Notes: a model not told the origin generated them from the letters alone. Numbered from the stretch's first letter, positions 44,541 through 57,484 are shown. The stretch is DNA of 64,000 bases from Paraescarpia echinospica (GCA_020002185.1 CM034535.1:72258451-72322450); one strand, 5' to 3'. Numbers and translations are program-made.

Positions 44541-44732
44541 TTTATGGAAGTTTCCTCTATACTGCTTTTTATTATTAGTTTCTTATTTTACTTTGATGTT
44601 AACATGTATTTGATTATAATATATATATATACATATAATTATATATATATATATACATATATATATATTATGTATATATATATATATTTCCTTATATCTT
44701 TGTTTATATATATATATATATATATGTACATA

Positions 44733-44764
<32 letters not shown>

Positions 44765-44850
44765 CCAAAGATATAGGGAACCATATTTAACAATGATAAA
44801 CTGGAATAACACATTGAAGAAATTATTGGCATTGGAGAAAATATGAATAC
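44147..44850. repeat. mosaic of LINE fragments in both orientations among TA/CA repeats
   Basis: 44147-44240 is a plus-strand piece of the 15326-17825 LINE family (GAGCCACTTGGTAGTAGTGA versus GAGCCACTGGGGAGTAGCGA at 15538). 44330-44410 is the next LINE segment on the minus strand. 44540-44610 is again minus strand, and 44763-44848 is plus strand. Between them lie TA runs (44250-44320, 44466-44540, 44620-44760) and a CA run (44420-44465). The LINE pieces adjoin in places as inverted pairs, such as CATAAATGTG and CACATTTATGG. Confidence 0.7.
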
Positions 44851-44865
44851 TTAATACTTCATTTC

Positions 44866-45360
44866 GTAAATTTTATTCGTAACATATTCTGCAGCAACAC
44901 GAAATAGTATCCATAGTGATACTGAGTTATGAATGACAGCTAATCCAAAATCACGAAACATATCATATCGTATGTAATAGAGCTGTAAAGTTAGGCTATT
45001 TAGCTTATCAACAAAAAGTATTGTTTATGAAAACCCACGTAAACCGCATCAAACGTATATCCTCCAGAAAGTCTTCGCAAACACGTTATGTATTTAGATT
45101 CGTAGCGTTCACTTGGTGCGACTTGTATATTGTGAACTATTGTCTGTTGAATTCTTTCTCTGCGAAGTCTCATTAATATAACGAAACATTGTTTATCCAA
45201 CATCTGTCGGTGATTTTCTGCACGTATTCAAATGAAGAGAGTGGCTTATGAACGCACAGTTCGGGTGTTGGCACGATGAATGTGTATTCACTGCCTGGAT
45301 GCAGTGACCCGCCATAGAAGTTTTGAAGTCCCGCCTTCATAAAGTAAACTTTGCTTCTGT
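44866..45360 (+). pseudogene. duplicate of the aminopeptidase 3' UTR/flank (pseudogene, 3' part)
   Basis: Aligned with 41776-42400: GAGTTATGAATGACAGCT occurs in both, followed by TCACGAAAC-like and later TTCTTTCTCTGCGAAG versus TGTTTCTCTGCAAAG, and CCGCCTTCAT. No equivalents of exons 2-19 were found between 43985 and 44866, so the copy keeps both ends and lacks the catalytic middle. Confidence 0.7.
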
Positions 45361-46380
45361 CGCATCTTTGTTTCTGAAATTACACCTTTTTTACACAGAA
45401 GGAATGACGTTTTATGTATTAATTGTTTAACAAATAAACCACAACACAGTACATATTTATTTTTATCGGATGTATACACATATAAAGGCCTGGACTTTGT
45501 GGACAATACAGTGAGTGAACAAGCAGAAAACTGAGAAAAAGATTTATGGAAGACGACAGAGTCTTCAACAAAAGAAAGGTTAGCAGGTAAGTGGAGAGAG
45601 GCCGAACCCTTATGTGGAAACAGCAGTTCTGGGGAATGAGAGGAAAAACTACATATGTTCGTTAACGACTCAATTATCGGAAAATTGAATAAAAGTACAA
45701 ACTTGACGTCATGAGAATTATCGCAAATATACAAGACACGGAAAAGTCAAGTTAAACTGTGTGATTCTCTCATATTCTTTTCAAAATATTTGGGATAAAA
45801 CCTACCAAACGGACTAATAAGGGATCATCCCAGAACGTCGAAGTCCGATATCAGACGAAATTACTTTCGTTTGGGGTGGTCATATCAATGTTTACCAACT
45901 TTTGTCTAAGGGAGAGTGGGGGCTGAGGACATATGAAAGTAGTCTTGTTTGATATAGGGCATCGACGTAACGCGTGCGATGATCCCTCAGATTTATTTAA
46001 AAAGAAATCAGAGCACATATCACTGGAATGGAAATGTATCAACGGTAGAACAATATAAGGTAGAGTCTATTCAAAATGTGTACAGCTGTCCATTGTACAA
46101 ACATATGTACCAACCAATGAAACAAGTGACGGACAGAAAGACAATTTCATCGAACAGTTGCGGACAGTGTACACAAACATAACATAAGCGTCGAACAAGA
46201 TAATAATGATATGAAAACGTAACCGGAAGCCATGGAAAAGATGAAAGAAGCGACAACTACGAAAGACGAAATTTATATTATTTAAATGCAGCCTGTTCTT
46301 GTAATATTGTGAACATGTTCTCAGTGAAGAACGTTAGACAAGAAGCTATAAACTAACAACTGGAAACACATAATTTGTAC
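45361..46380. other. intergenic, no gene recognised
   Basis: Only short frames without recognisable domains. Confidence 0.35.
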
Positions 46381-46386
46381 ATAAAC

Positions 46387-46453
46387 ACCACCCAACACAC
46401 GCACAGACACACACACACACGCACATGCACACGCACACGCACACGCACACGCA

Positions 46454-46527
<74 letters not shown>

Positions 46528-47006
46528 CACACACCACACCAACTTCTTCGCTTTAAGTTACACGTGCTGCAAACAGAAAAAACGCATAGCGCAGGATACG
46601 TATATATTATAATGGGCAGCACTACTTAGCATCGATGAGCAAGCCCTTACAAATTTTACGCCCACCCATCCCCCACCCACACACACCCATCCACACACAC
46701 CCACCTACACACACACACTCACTCACCCCCCCCTCACACATACATACACGCACACATACACGCACACGCACACACTCACTCACCCCCCTCACACACACAT
46801 ACATACACGCACACGCACACATACACACACACTCTCTCTCTCTTTCTCTCTCTTACACACACACGTACGCACGCACACACACATACACACACACACCACA
46901 AACACACACTCACTCAACCCCCCACACAAACACGCACGTACACGAACACGCACACTCATATACACACACATACACAGAAACACTCACACTCACACACACA
47001 CACACG

Positions 47007-47067
<61 letters not shown>

Positions 47068-47124
47068 GCACACTCATATACACACACAAACACAGAAACA
47101 CACACACACACTCACACACACACA

Positions 47125-47184
<60 letters not shown>

Positions 47185-47190
47185 CACGGA
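46387..47190. repeat. ~800-bp CA-rich microsatellite field
   Basis: (CA)n at about 46450-46527 and a long imperfect CA/CACT/CACC array at 46680-47187, separated by the inverted copy of the 28971 repeat (46543-46660). Confidence 0.92.
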
Positions 47191-47750
47191 GTCGGTCATA
47201 GATTGTAATTACATACTATCCAGCAGATGGCGACATTGACATTTAGAATGTGTTATTAAGTATATCAAGGATGCTGCTCATATATGTAAATAAACAGTCG
47301 CGTTCATACATGAATAAACTCATGTTACGTAACCTAGTTATTTAATTTAAGTACGTATCTTTTTGTGTACGTCAATATGTTAATACATAGTTTGAAATAT
47401 GTTTTATATTATAAAGAACTGGGGATGTGTTTTATTCCCTCACCCACAGCATCGGCAAGCACATTAATTGTGTAGGGCTATATCCAGACATGGGTGTCTA
47501 GTAATAACATAATGATTGCACCTTCTGGATGTTTTGGACCGATAATGTGCTAGGACGAGACTACGACATTATGATATCATAAGCATGGTATAATTGCGGG
47601 ATACTGTCTTCAGGATATATTGTTTCGAAGATATTGTATAGACCTCTACAGGATATTGTTTCAGGGTGATATATTGGAGATACGTGGAAAGCAAACACGG
47701 GATGTTATCCTGGGGATATTACTAGGAGGGATTATCCTGATACCGAACGG
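47191..47750. other. intergenic, no gene recognised
   Basis: Contains several AGGATATTGTTTC/GGATACT-like words near 47600-47720 suggesting a short degenerate internal repeat. No coding signal. Confidence 0.35.
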
Positions 47751-47959
47751 TGGACACGCACGCACGCATGTACGCACGCACGCACGCACATACGTACGCA
47801 CACACAGACACATATACATACTATACGTTCGCACGAGCGTACGCGCGCGTGCACACACACACACACACACACACTGATAAAGAAAAAGTGACAGACAACG
47901 TCAGACCACGTTACAGAAAAGGACACAACAAATCAAGCAGAAAACGAAATAAAGAATTA

Positions 47960-48195
47960 AGACAAAGTGGTTGTTGATAGGGTACACGCTGAGGAAGCCA
48001 TCAGCAATCATCACACGACACTCATTCACATAAACACCAACGAAGGAGAAGAAGAAGAAAGCTGAGAATCACCTGGCACAGAGACAGACACAGGGAATGA
48101 AAGAAACAAGATGCGTTACTCCGGTAGAGACCTTGAGGAAATGGCCACGTACGGACAACAGTGGATGACCATGGTCGACGGCATACACTTCTAAC
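47960..48195 (+). pseudogene. LINE C-terminal fragment
   Basis: Frame pieces RKPSAIITRHSFT, TPTKEKKKK, RITWHRDRHRE and GRDLEEMATYGQQWMTMVDG resemble the last ~75 residues of LINE ORF2 proteins ('RKP..AI.R.A..W.P.G.R.RGRP..TWRR...E......W..LE..A.DR..WR..V.GL'). Three frame changes are needed, so it is a relic. Confidence 0.55.
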
Positions 48196-48372
48196 GAGCA
48201 ATCAGGCCAAATAAGTTAGTAACATGAAGTACATGAATCATGCAAAATCCCCCTCCTTCGCCTTGTGCAGTTCGGCGTTGTTATTTTAAACTTTACTGCG
48301 GAAGGTGTGCCAATATCTGGCATGACGGCGAGTGTAATTCTATATTCTACGCCTGTGGTCAGTGCATAGTTA

Positions 48373-48620
48373 GTGGGACCTCAGTTTCGCCACCGACCCG
48401 ACGCCGGTGCTGACAGGCGGTGTGGACGCGTGAACATCTTGTGTGCCATGCCGACCTTCCCCGGACACGCGTGTGGGCCTGTCAGCATGGTTTCCGCTGA
48501 TCGCAAACACACACCCGGGTCGAGGTCTCCGCCAAGCCAGCCTCCTGCGACGCTGTGGCCCAAGGCGACGCCTCCGCGTGTGGAGTTCAGCACTCGCGGA
48601 GGAGGTGGTTGGTAATTAGC
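48373..48620. other. GC-rich block, unassigned
   Basis: Strikingly GC-rich compared with flanks and open on both strands (80 and 70 codons), but without a recognised domain. It could be a CpG-island promoter, a LINE 5' region or an exon. Confidence 0.3.
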
Positions 48621-48769
48621 CGGTTCGGTGGTTAAGGTCTTGGTTCGGTTTGCGTGAATCTAAGATAAGTTATTCGTGAATGTGATTAAGTGAAATAGGT
48701 TGGTATTGCAGTTTCTTCAGTTGTACCACTATCGTACGCTGCTCACTCGGATGACAATCTCATTAAATG

Positions 48770-48965
48770 AATGAGTTCGTGCACACTCTCGCACGAACGC
48801 GCGCGCACGCAGGCATGTGCACGCACTCACACACATATACATGTGTACTTAAATATGTACATACCTATCTACATACATGCATACATGTATACATGCATAC
48901 ATGCAAACATGCATGCACACATATATGCACGCAAACATACATATATATAGATGTTGGTCGCTAGG
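48770..48965. repeat. degenerate CA/ATGC simple-sequence tract
   Basis: Alternating CACGC, ACATAC and GCATACATG words over about 190 bp. Confidence 0.7.
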
Positions 48966-49535
48966 TGGCGTAAGGTGATACTTGTTTATTTTCAAAATCA
49001 TTTTTGCAATTTAACGTTTAATTTTGTCTGTGACACTAGTGTAGAATTAGTGTCAACGTATTGCACTGTTTGCTTAAACAAACATTTTATAAATTGTCAC
49101 CACCAACGCTATTAAATCTTGTACTTCAATTATTTGTGCGATAATACAGGTCGATTTGATTTTCGCGCTAGCAGGCTTACGTACACAACATACTAAGGCA
49201 GGGGCAGTCCCCTTATAAACTATATACTAACAGGCCTTTTCAACAAGACGTTCTTTCATACCCAGAATCGCCCTGGGGGTGAAGACCTCTGACTTTTCTT
49301 TGCACGGGCACTAAACGTCTTGTTACTTTGCACAGGCCTGCAGAGCGCGAACAATCATACGACCTGTAATATTGCCATTGATTATCGCCAACCCACTCTT
49401 TGATAACCTAGAAATTAACATTATTTTTAGTACAATTATACAGTTTTAGAATATTTTATTATTTTCAATTATTTTTATGAGACATTATCATTTTATTCTT
49501 CACCATTTTGAGGAAAGTACACTGTCACCAAGACA
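48966..49535. other. upstream flank of the 2A-bearing LINE
   Basis: AT-rich, no open frame of interest. It may include the 5' UTR of the LINE that follows. The LINE 5' boundary was not determined. Confidence 0.35.
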
Positions 49536-52500
49536 ATGTCACCAGCATCCTGTTCTGCTGCTTCGAGAGGTCACGATTTTACGCTGTGCAAGCCACTTAG
49601 TCCCCAACGGTCGGCTGTCATTTTAACAGTTTCTCAGTACATGAGAACACAAAATTCCTTGTCACATCTTCACAATTTGCCATGTCTTAATCTTTGCTTT
49701 AATAGAAAGTTACTGCCAATCCCCCACTCTAAACCAACGTTTAAATTGGCAATTATTTTACTACTAGCAGGAGAAGTAAGTCTTAATCCTGGACCTGCTA
49801 TCAGGCGCAATATTCGAGTAGCCACCACTAACGTTCGATCTATTCGAGACAAAACAGCCTCGCTTACCGATTTATTAACTTCCAAGACAATAGACATCCT
49901 TGCAATCACTGAGACCTGGTTCAGACCACATGACACAGCTGCATGCATTGCTGACATTTCTCCTTCCAGTTTCACCTTCCATCATCGCCCACGTTCAGTT
50001 GGGCGAGGTGGTGGTGTTGGATTTCTCGTCTCAAAACAGTTCAAAGTTAATTTGTATTAAAACCCTGATTACTCCAGCTTTGAGGCCATCTGTGCCGAAA
50101 TTTCCGATTCATCTTTCTCTGCTTATTTTGTGTGCATTTATCGCCCTGGACACCTGCCCATTTCTTTGAAGAATTCTAGGATCTACTTAAAAATCTGGCA
50201 ACTATTTATTCAGAATTTTATATACTCGATGATTTTAATCTTCATCTGGACACACCTTCATCAAAAACAAGTACATTTAATGACATTCTGGCATCCTATG
50301 ACATGAAACAACATGTTACCTTCTCAACACACATACATGGCCACTGGCTCGATCTCTTAATCACCCGTTCAGATTGTAACAATATTCAGACACCTACCAC
50401 TTCAGATGGTTTATCAGACCACCACACTGTCATTGCTGATCTCAAAGTTTCTAGAATTCCAGTAGAGTCCAAACACAATGTGTTTTACCGACCGATCCAT
50501 AATGTTGACATTGCTGCATTAATAACAGACATCCTTAAATCCGACCTCATCAGTAACCCCAAAGAACATCTATCAGATCTGTGTCGACAGTACTGTCAAG
50601 TACTCAAACATTTACTTAATAAACATGCACCCCTGAGATCTAAATCTGTGTCCCAAAAGCCACATGCTCCATGGCTGACTCCTAAAATTCTACAATCTAA
50701 AAAGCTCCGGCGCTATCTTGAACGTGTATGACGCAAATCACGCTCACCTTTGGACAGATCACGATATTCTAAACAGTGTCACTACTGCAACAGACAAATG
50801 GCCAAAGCTAAATCAAATTATTACACAAACATGGTCTCGAGTAACTCTGATAACCCACGTCAGCTACGGAACTGCATAAATAATATGTTACATAGACGGC
50901 CGCCTCCATCTCTACCTAGTCATGTGTCAGTCAAATCTGTGTGTGACTCATTTTCTAGTCATTTCAAATATAAAATAAGTCTTATACGTTCTGCTTTTCC
51001 ATGTCACACTTCAAGTACTGTAAATGTTGACTCCCCACAAATAAATTCTCCACTTGTTTTGTTTGAGCCAGCCACAGTTGATGAAGTGACGAAAATAATA
51101 ATGTCCACCACAAATAAGTCATGCGATCTCGATCCATTACCAACCATACTACTAAAAGCATGTCTTGACTCTTTACTTGGTACAATAACGAATATCATAA
51201 ATGTATTACTGAGTTCGGGTAAATTCCCAGATGATTTTAAACACGCACATGTAAATCCTGTTTTCAAGAAGACTTCTCTACCAAAAGATGATTTCAAAAA
51301 TTATAGGCCAATTTCTAATCTTAGCTTTATTTCTAAGATACTTGAGAAAGTTGTATCAAGCCGTCTAAGGTGTCATATCAGCTCAACTTGTTTATCTAGT
51401 GTGCTCCAATCAGCATACAAACGATTTCATTCTACATAGAGACTGCCTTGATCAATGTTTAATATAACACCATTGTGTACTTTTAGGAGAGCAAAGTAAC
51501 TGCACTTACCTTGCTTGATCTGTCTGCCGCCTTTGATACCATTGGTCACAACACTCTTGTCAAACGTTTATCAATGTGGTATGGCATATCTGACACAGCT
51601 CTGACCTGGTTTTCTTCATATCTAACCAATAGACATCAATGTATAAAGATAGATAATTACTTTTCAACCTCACTCCCCACTTCATGTGGCATTCCTCAAG
51701 GTTCCGTTCTTGGGCCTTTGCTTTTTACTCTCTACACTACGCCACTCAGCTCTGTAATCCAAAGTCATAACTTGGATCATCACCTTTACGCAGATGGCAC
51801 ATAGATTTACATTTCTTTGGCCACGCCCGATACAAGTCACTCTCTAAACCGACTCAACGATTGTCTCCAAGATGTTTTCTCATGGATGACCGGTAGCAAA
51901 ATAAAGTTAAATGCTGACAAAACTGAATTCCTCATCATTGGTACTCCAATGCAGCGAGGTAAACATAATGACTTTTTTCCAACATGCATCCGGAGTCAAA
52001 ATATCACACCAGCAACATCAGTACGGAATCTAGGAGTGACCTTTGATTGCAACTTCAATTTCAGACAACATATATCCCAAACGTGCCGTTGCTGTTTTTA
52101 TCATATCCGTGATCTTCGCCGCATTCGCCGACATATGTCGCTTTCTGTCGCTAAGACTATCGCAACAGCTCTTGTTAGCAGCATATTAGATTATTGCAAT
52201 TCCCTCCTTCATAATATTACTATCAAAGATATTGCAAAACTACAACGCGTCCAAAATTGTTTAGTAAGGGTAGTCACACAATCTCCTCGATTCTCCCGCT
52301 CAGTGCCACTTCTAAAATGACTGCATTGGCTCCCCTTGCGATATTACATTATGTTTAAGATCTGCACAATCACCTACCAAGCCCTTTCATCCAAACAACC
52401 TAGTTATTTACACTCAATGCTCACACCAGCTAGACAAACCAGACAACTTCGGTCGTCTAGTTCGAAGTTGCTATCTGTTCCTAGAGTTAAGACAAAGGCA

Positions 52501-52640
52501 GGAACTCGAGCTTTTTCAGTTGCCGCGCCAACTATATGGAATTCGCTTCTCGTTAATGTTAAATCTGCAGAAAATATTGTTACATTTCGTCGTCACCTCA
52601 AAACCTATCTTTTCAATATCGCCTATCCTCCCTAGCTTCC
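49536..52640 (+). pseudogene. L2/CR1-like LINE with N-terminal 2A-like motif
   Basis: The ORF from 49536 begins with a ~68-residue leader, then a hydrophobic run and AGEVSLNPGP (about residues 78-87). The endonuclease follows (RVATTNVRSIRDKTASLTDL, DILAITETWF, GRGGGVGFLV, DDFNLHLD, LSDHHTV). RT motifs are NYRPISNLSFISKILEKVV, LTLLDLSAAFDTIGH (A), CGIPQGSVLGPLLF (B) and HLYADGT (C; normally YADDT). The C-terminal part has VRNLGVTFDCNFNF and APTIWNSL. Stops lie at 50059, near 50178, 50729, 51437, 51802 and 52318, and shifts are present. The mutated YADG box alone would disable the RT. The 3' end runs into CATA repeats. Confidence 0.9.
49741..49797 (+). other. 2A-like ribosome-skipping motif in LINE leader
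   Basis: The sequence encodes LAIILLLAGEVSLNPGP. Classical 2A peptides end D(V/I)ExNPG|P, with translation resuming at the last proline. Here NPGP and the preceding hydrophobic run are kept, but the glutamate-containing DxE core reads EVS. Such motifs are known at the N-terminus of L2/CR1-type LINE proteins of sea urchins, molluscs and amphioxus. Activity is uncertain. Confidence 0.65.
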
Positions 52641-52784
52641 TAGCACATCCATCATTTGTTGACGACTTTCGCCTATCACACGAGTACGAGAATGCTTAAT
52701 CCTTTGGTTTTAGTGCGCCACTGAGCTCGGATTGTCTGAGGATATTGGCGCGTAAGAAGTTATTTATTAGTATTATTATTATGC

Positions 52785-52848
52785 ATACATACATACATAC
52801 TTACATACATACAACATACATATATAAATACATACATACATACATACA

Positions 52849-52882
<34 letters not shown>

Positions 52883-53110
52883 CATACATACATACATACA
52901 TACATACATACATACATACATACATAGAACAACTTTACGTACGATACAACTTTTACATACATACAACATACATATATAAATACATACATACATACATACA
53001 TACATACATACATACATACATGCATACATATATACATACATACATACATACATACATACATACATACATACATACATACATAGAACAACTTTACGTACGA
53101 TACAACTTTT
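52785..53110. repeat. (CATA)n microsatellite duplicated in tandem (~155-bp period)
   Basis: Two copies of a compound block, TTACATACATACAACATACA ... TAGAACAACTTTACGTACGA, at 52801-52953 and 52953-53110. Each encloses a CATA array. Confidence 0.9.
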
Positions 53111-53413
53111 TCACAACTCACAGCCCAACCGTTACCACAACTTAGGGTCACTTATAATTTTGAATGACAGAAACGTTAGACAAAAGGAACGTTCTTGAAA
53201 ACTCAGTTATTTTCCTCGACGAGGAAACACCGCCGTTGCAACTTTTACTGAACAGAGATTAAAGAAGCTTTTGAATAATTAATCTTGCCAGTTCAAAGAT
53301 TCGCTTCGTTTGATGATATAAATACTCGGCTCGAGACCGGCACGTGAGGATGTCCCACAAGTAGGTGACCAGACGAGTCAGACTGACTTGTACAGTTAAT
53401 ATGTTACGCGGTA

Positions 53414-53444
<31 letters not shown>

Positions 53445-56400
53445 ATTATATATGTATATACATATATTTATTATATACACATATATCCATACACATAATA
53501 TATGCATATATAATAATAATAATAACTTTAATTATACTCTCATTTCCTAAGTACAACTCTGTTCAATGGTGTTGACAATGCTTCTAAAATACTAGTACTT
53601 GTTTAATGATTAATAGAGCTATTAAAAGGTGAGTAATAAAATAAAACGTCTATAAAGTTGCTAAAACATAAAATACTATTATTGTTATTGTACATTATAC
53701 ATAACTAAACCACACTGCTAGTCACATATTCTGCTACTTCTTTGTTTAAGAAAAGGTCATTATCATTGAGCTATGAAATTGCACTAAATTGGGCAGGTCC
53801 ACCCAAACCAAACTGTTGTGAATATATCACGTTACGCTATCTTGAATTACCCCATCAGAGGTATCAAACAAGACGTGCAACAAGTATTGTTGTGAAACTG
53901 TTCAGTAACGCCTCTATTCAAAACTCAGAGATAGGAACCCATGTCATGGATGTGTTTCTCAAATATCCAAGTGTTTCTTGAAATGTAATTGATCGCAGGT
54001 GACCTCAACGAATTAAGGGGGTAACACCGAGGTGGGCTTTTCCCCGGGGTAAACCACTGATGCGGTCGGTGTCATTCCGTTCTTCAACACGGCTGGTGTT
54101 AGCGTGGCACCTGCTTTATTTGCGCGTGTCAAAAATAATTATATATTCCCGTTCGCGCCGGGGCACGCTATCCTAGCAAGAGTCCCAATATTTCTAGCCT
54201 CTTTTTGTTTTCCAAACATCCTCCCCTTCTTACGCTTTCAATAACAATGTCCTGCTTTTGTCGTGTTAGGTTTACGATGTTTTTTATGACGTTTTTCCTT
54301 ATGATAAGGTTATGCTATTACGCTATAATTCAGTGAGTTATGGTTGTAAATAAATGTCCTAAAACCAACAATCTGATAATCGTTCCGTTTCACTAGTTCG
54401 CTGTCAGTCGCATACAGCCCGAGGTAAAACTGACCTAGCCGGAATTGTAACAAATGCATCTCAAAAACCCAACCAAGTAACATCTATGTTATTATTGTTT
54501 TTGAAAGATACGGAACTCGTACTTATCAACGCTCACATTATGAGTGGTGTACAAACTTGTAAGGTCGCAAACGAGTCCGTGTGATTATCTACGTGTGCTG
54601 GTTTCTTACACTATATGCTCAAAAACAACCTGGGATATATGTACTGGATCTTCCGAATTATTAGCGTAGTTGTCTGTGCACAATTGCATTCGATCTTCAG
54701 GGTGCCTACAATTTATGACTTATTATTCCTATGCCATTTGACGAGCACAGGTCGTATAATACACAGCAGAGTGTCCGAAAGGCACACGGTCGTACGACAT
54801 GTTCCACGTGTCCGTAAGAACGGCACATTTCTGGAAACCCGAGAAAAACGTATGTGTACACCACTCCGTATAAGAGATAGCATCTATGGGAACCAGGTTT
54901 GCGAAAACATCAAACCGTGGGAACATTGCGAAAGACTAATAGCGTAGTACCAAGACTGTGAGCTTATTGACATGCCGTTTGTTTATTCAAAGTCGAAGTT
55001 AGTGTTTGCCAGAACAAATCATATTTGACAATGCGTTTTCTTACGGTATTTGACCATTTTCACTAACTTGACGAAAATTGCAACATTTTAATTGTATACT
55101 TATAAACATTTACTTACAAATAACAGCACTATTGGGTGTTTTCAATCAGCAGTAGTGTTCCATTTATATGTCACGTATAAGCTAATGTTTTAACCGCTTT
55201 CACAAGGTTTACTTTGTTATTGATCTTACTTATAACACATCTTGTTCACTGCTAATGTTACCTAACACTGAAATCTAATCATGTGTAAATATCGTAACTA
55301 AATTTACTAAAAAAAGAATCGTTATGCAATTATCACGGGAAGATATTATGTGTCTGCAACATATTAAGTTTTCTTGAAAACGTTTATTGGTCTATCTCAG
55401 TCTGAGAATACATCGTCGTACAATAACCAGGAAACACTGTAGGTGCGTCACCTCCCCGACGCTTACATTCACTCGCCTCGTTCTATGATTATTCGCCAAG
55501 GACCACTGGCGTCTGATCTAGCAATTGGTGATGTATAGTATTAAAAACATAAACAATGTTAATTATAATTATGTACTTTTTTTGGACAAATTTAGTCGTC
55601 AGCCAAGTGTGGAGTTGTGTCCGACTTATCAGGGAACTATTATCTGCAGCATCCAATGGTGCATTTGGCGACAGAAGAATGTAACTTATCGTAGTAACGA
55701 GTTTAATATAACAAATACTGTAATCGTGATGATTGCTGCCCTTGGGGTATTGCTCCATGGGTGGGCGTAAGCTCGCGCACACGCGCACGCACACGCACAC
55801 GCACACACACACCCGCAATGTTGCAATAGTATTTATATACACGTGTGCATCTGGAAGTCTCGCATGACACTGCAATTAACAATCTCGCATACGAATTGGC
55901 ATCACATTTTGACGTGCGCTTATCGTGACTTTTTCTTTTGAGAAATAGCGACGCCAGGTCGCCAATGTTTATTAATTTTAGCAACGCCACCAACGACGCA
56001 TAAGATAGGCAGAGCGTGTGCCAGCCGCTGCACATCGGGGTTACTCTACGTCTGGCAGTCGTGATGCTAAGGTGACTTGACAGTTGTACGGCGTGGGGCC
56101 GTGGATACTGTCAGCGAACTATAATTGCACTATACGTGTGAGATTTCGCACGACGCAGGTTCACGTTTGTTGACGGCGGTCAGTTCGCTGCCGATCAATA
56201 AACACGCCGAACTTTCATCGAAAAATGTGCATTGATGTCGAATAAACCGTTATCTTTGATACGCTACGTGTCATATGTCCGGTTATCTTTGTTGTTGTTA
56301 TTTTGTTGTTACATCTGGTTACCGACAAGAGAATCGCAGCGAAATTGTAGAAGTGTCTGCGATGGATGTTGCCACCAGCTCGCATCGTACTTAGTAGTAC

Positions 56401-57480
56401 TTACTCGAGCTCGATCCAAGCCATCTGCACTGTTCTTACATGGAAACAATATTAACATTATATTTAGCCGTTATATATACGGTATTACCAGACTTTTTTC
56501 CTAAGTGTCATGGTGTCGGAATTTTAAAGTGAAACAGTTTTGAACGGAAGAGCCGGTTCGTAGAGAATGACTTCAAGGAAGTGGATAGTAGTTTCATGAC
56601 GCAGTTGTACTAACAGCTACCATTACACAAACGTCTATGCTATACGACACATTTAGATGCTAATTTAATATTATGTATTGTATGCCGAATAGAAGGGTTC
56701 TATCGAACATTGGACATTGCAATCACAATATACTCATTCTTTCGGTGTATTCCTGATGCATTGCCTGCGGGCAATCAGAGGTGTTATCAAGTTGCACTAG
56801 CCTGATCAGAGAAGATACATTCATCCTTGAATCAGACTCAGAAGCGGAAGTGTGTATTAAATACATAATTCCGCTTTTCACATAATCTATATCACGTGGG
56901 ATTAGTGATCAATCAACAACACAATTTGATTGATTTGGTCAAATTTTGACCATAAGATCATATTTCAAAACATACATAAATGCAGGTTTACTCTCAGGGA
57001 GATTTTGATTAAAGCATGAACACGAGAGCCACATTGATGGTAACATCTCCTTAGCCTAGTTTGCGTTATTTTATAAATGACAACAAAAAAGAGGAAGGCC
57101 GCTATAGAGATGGGTTAACCAACCAAATATGACAATGGATTCTCGTTGTTTACAACAGAATAGCATGCTATAAATAGGACAGGGTGGAAGAGTGTAACAT
57201 TCAGGAGAACAGTAGTGGGTAAATTCGGTCGATGCATTTAAGTCAAGTTAAGTAAGTCATTCAATTGTCTACGGCTCCCAGGGATCTGCAGTTCTCGAGG
57301 TTCGGGTGTTTAACGTCGTAGTTTTTTCTCCGGACGCACACTGTCGCACGATTTACCGGCAGCTTATCCGCATCCGTGTTGCGATAATGCGGTTGGCTAC
57401 TGGTGGGAAAACCCGTAGGGCATTGTGAGAGTCTACCTAGTTACGTCTGAAAAGAGATGAGTGTGCACTTAGCCGATGCA
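53111..57480. other. 4.4-kb stretch without recognised genes
   Basis: Contains a TA microsatellite at 53417-53440 and a short CA/GCAC tract at 55770-55812. Open frames at 54615-54947 and 55525-55875 have no recognisable domain or splice-bounded similarity. Near 54010-54085 a GC-rich palindromic stretch (GGTGGGCTTTTCCCCGGGG) might be a transposon end. Confidence 0.4.
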
Positions 57481-57484
57481 TACG

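Noticed and set aside
54615..54947. 110-codon plus-strand frame
   Set aside because: No recognisable domain, composition typical of chance frames and no supporting splice context.
55489..55875. 128-codon minus-strand frame
   Set aside because: Starts in a CA/GT tract and shows no recognised motif.
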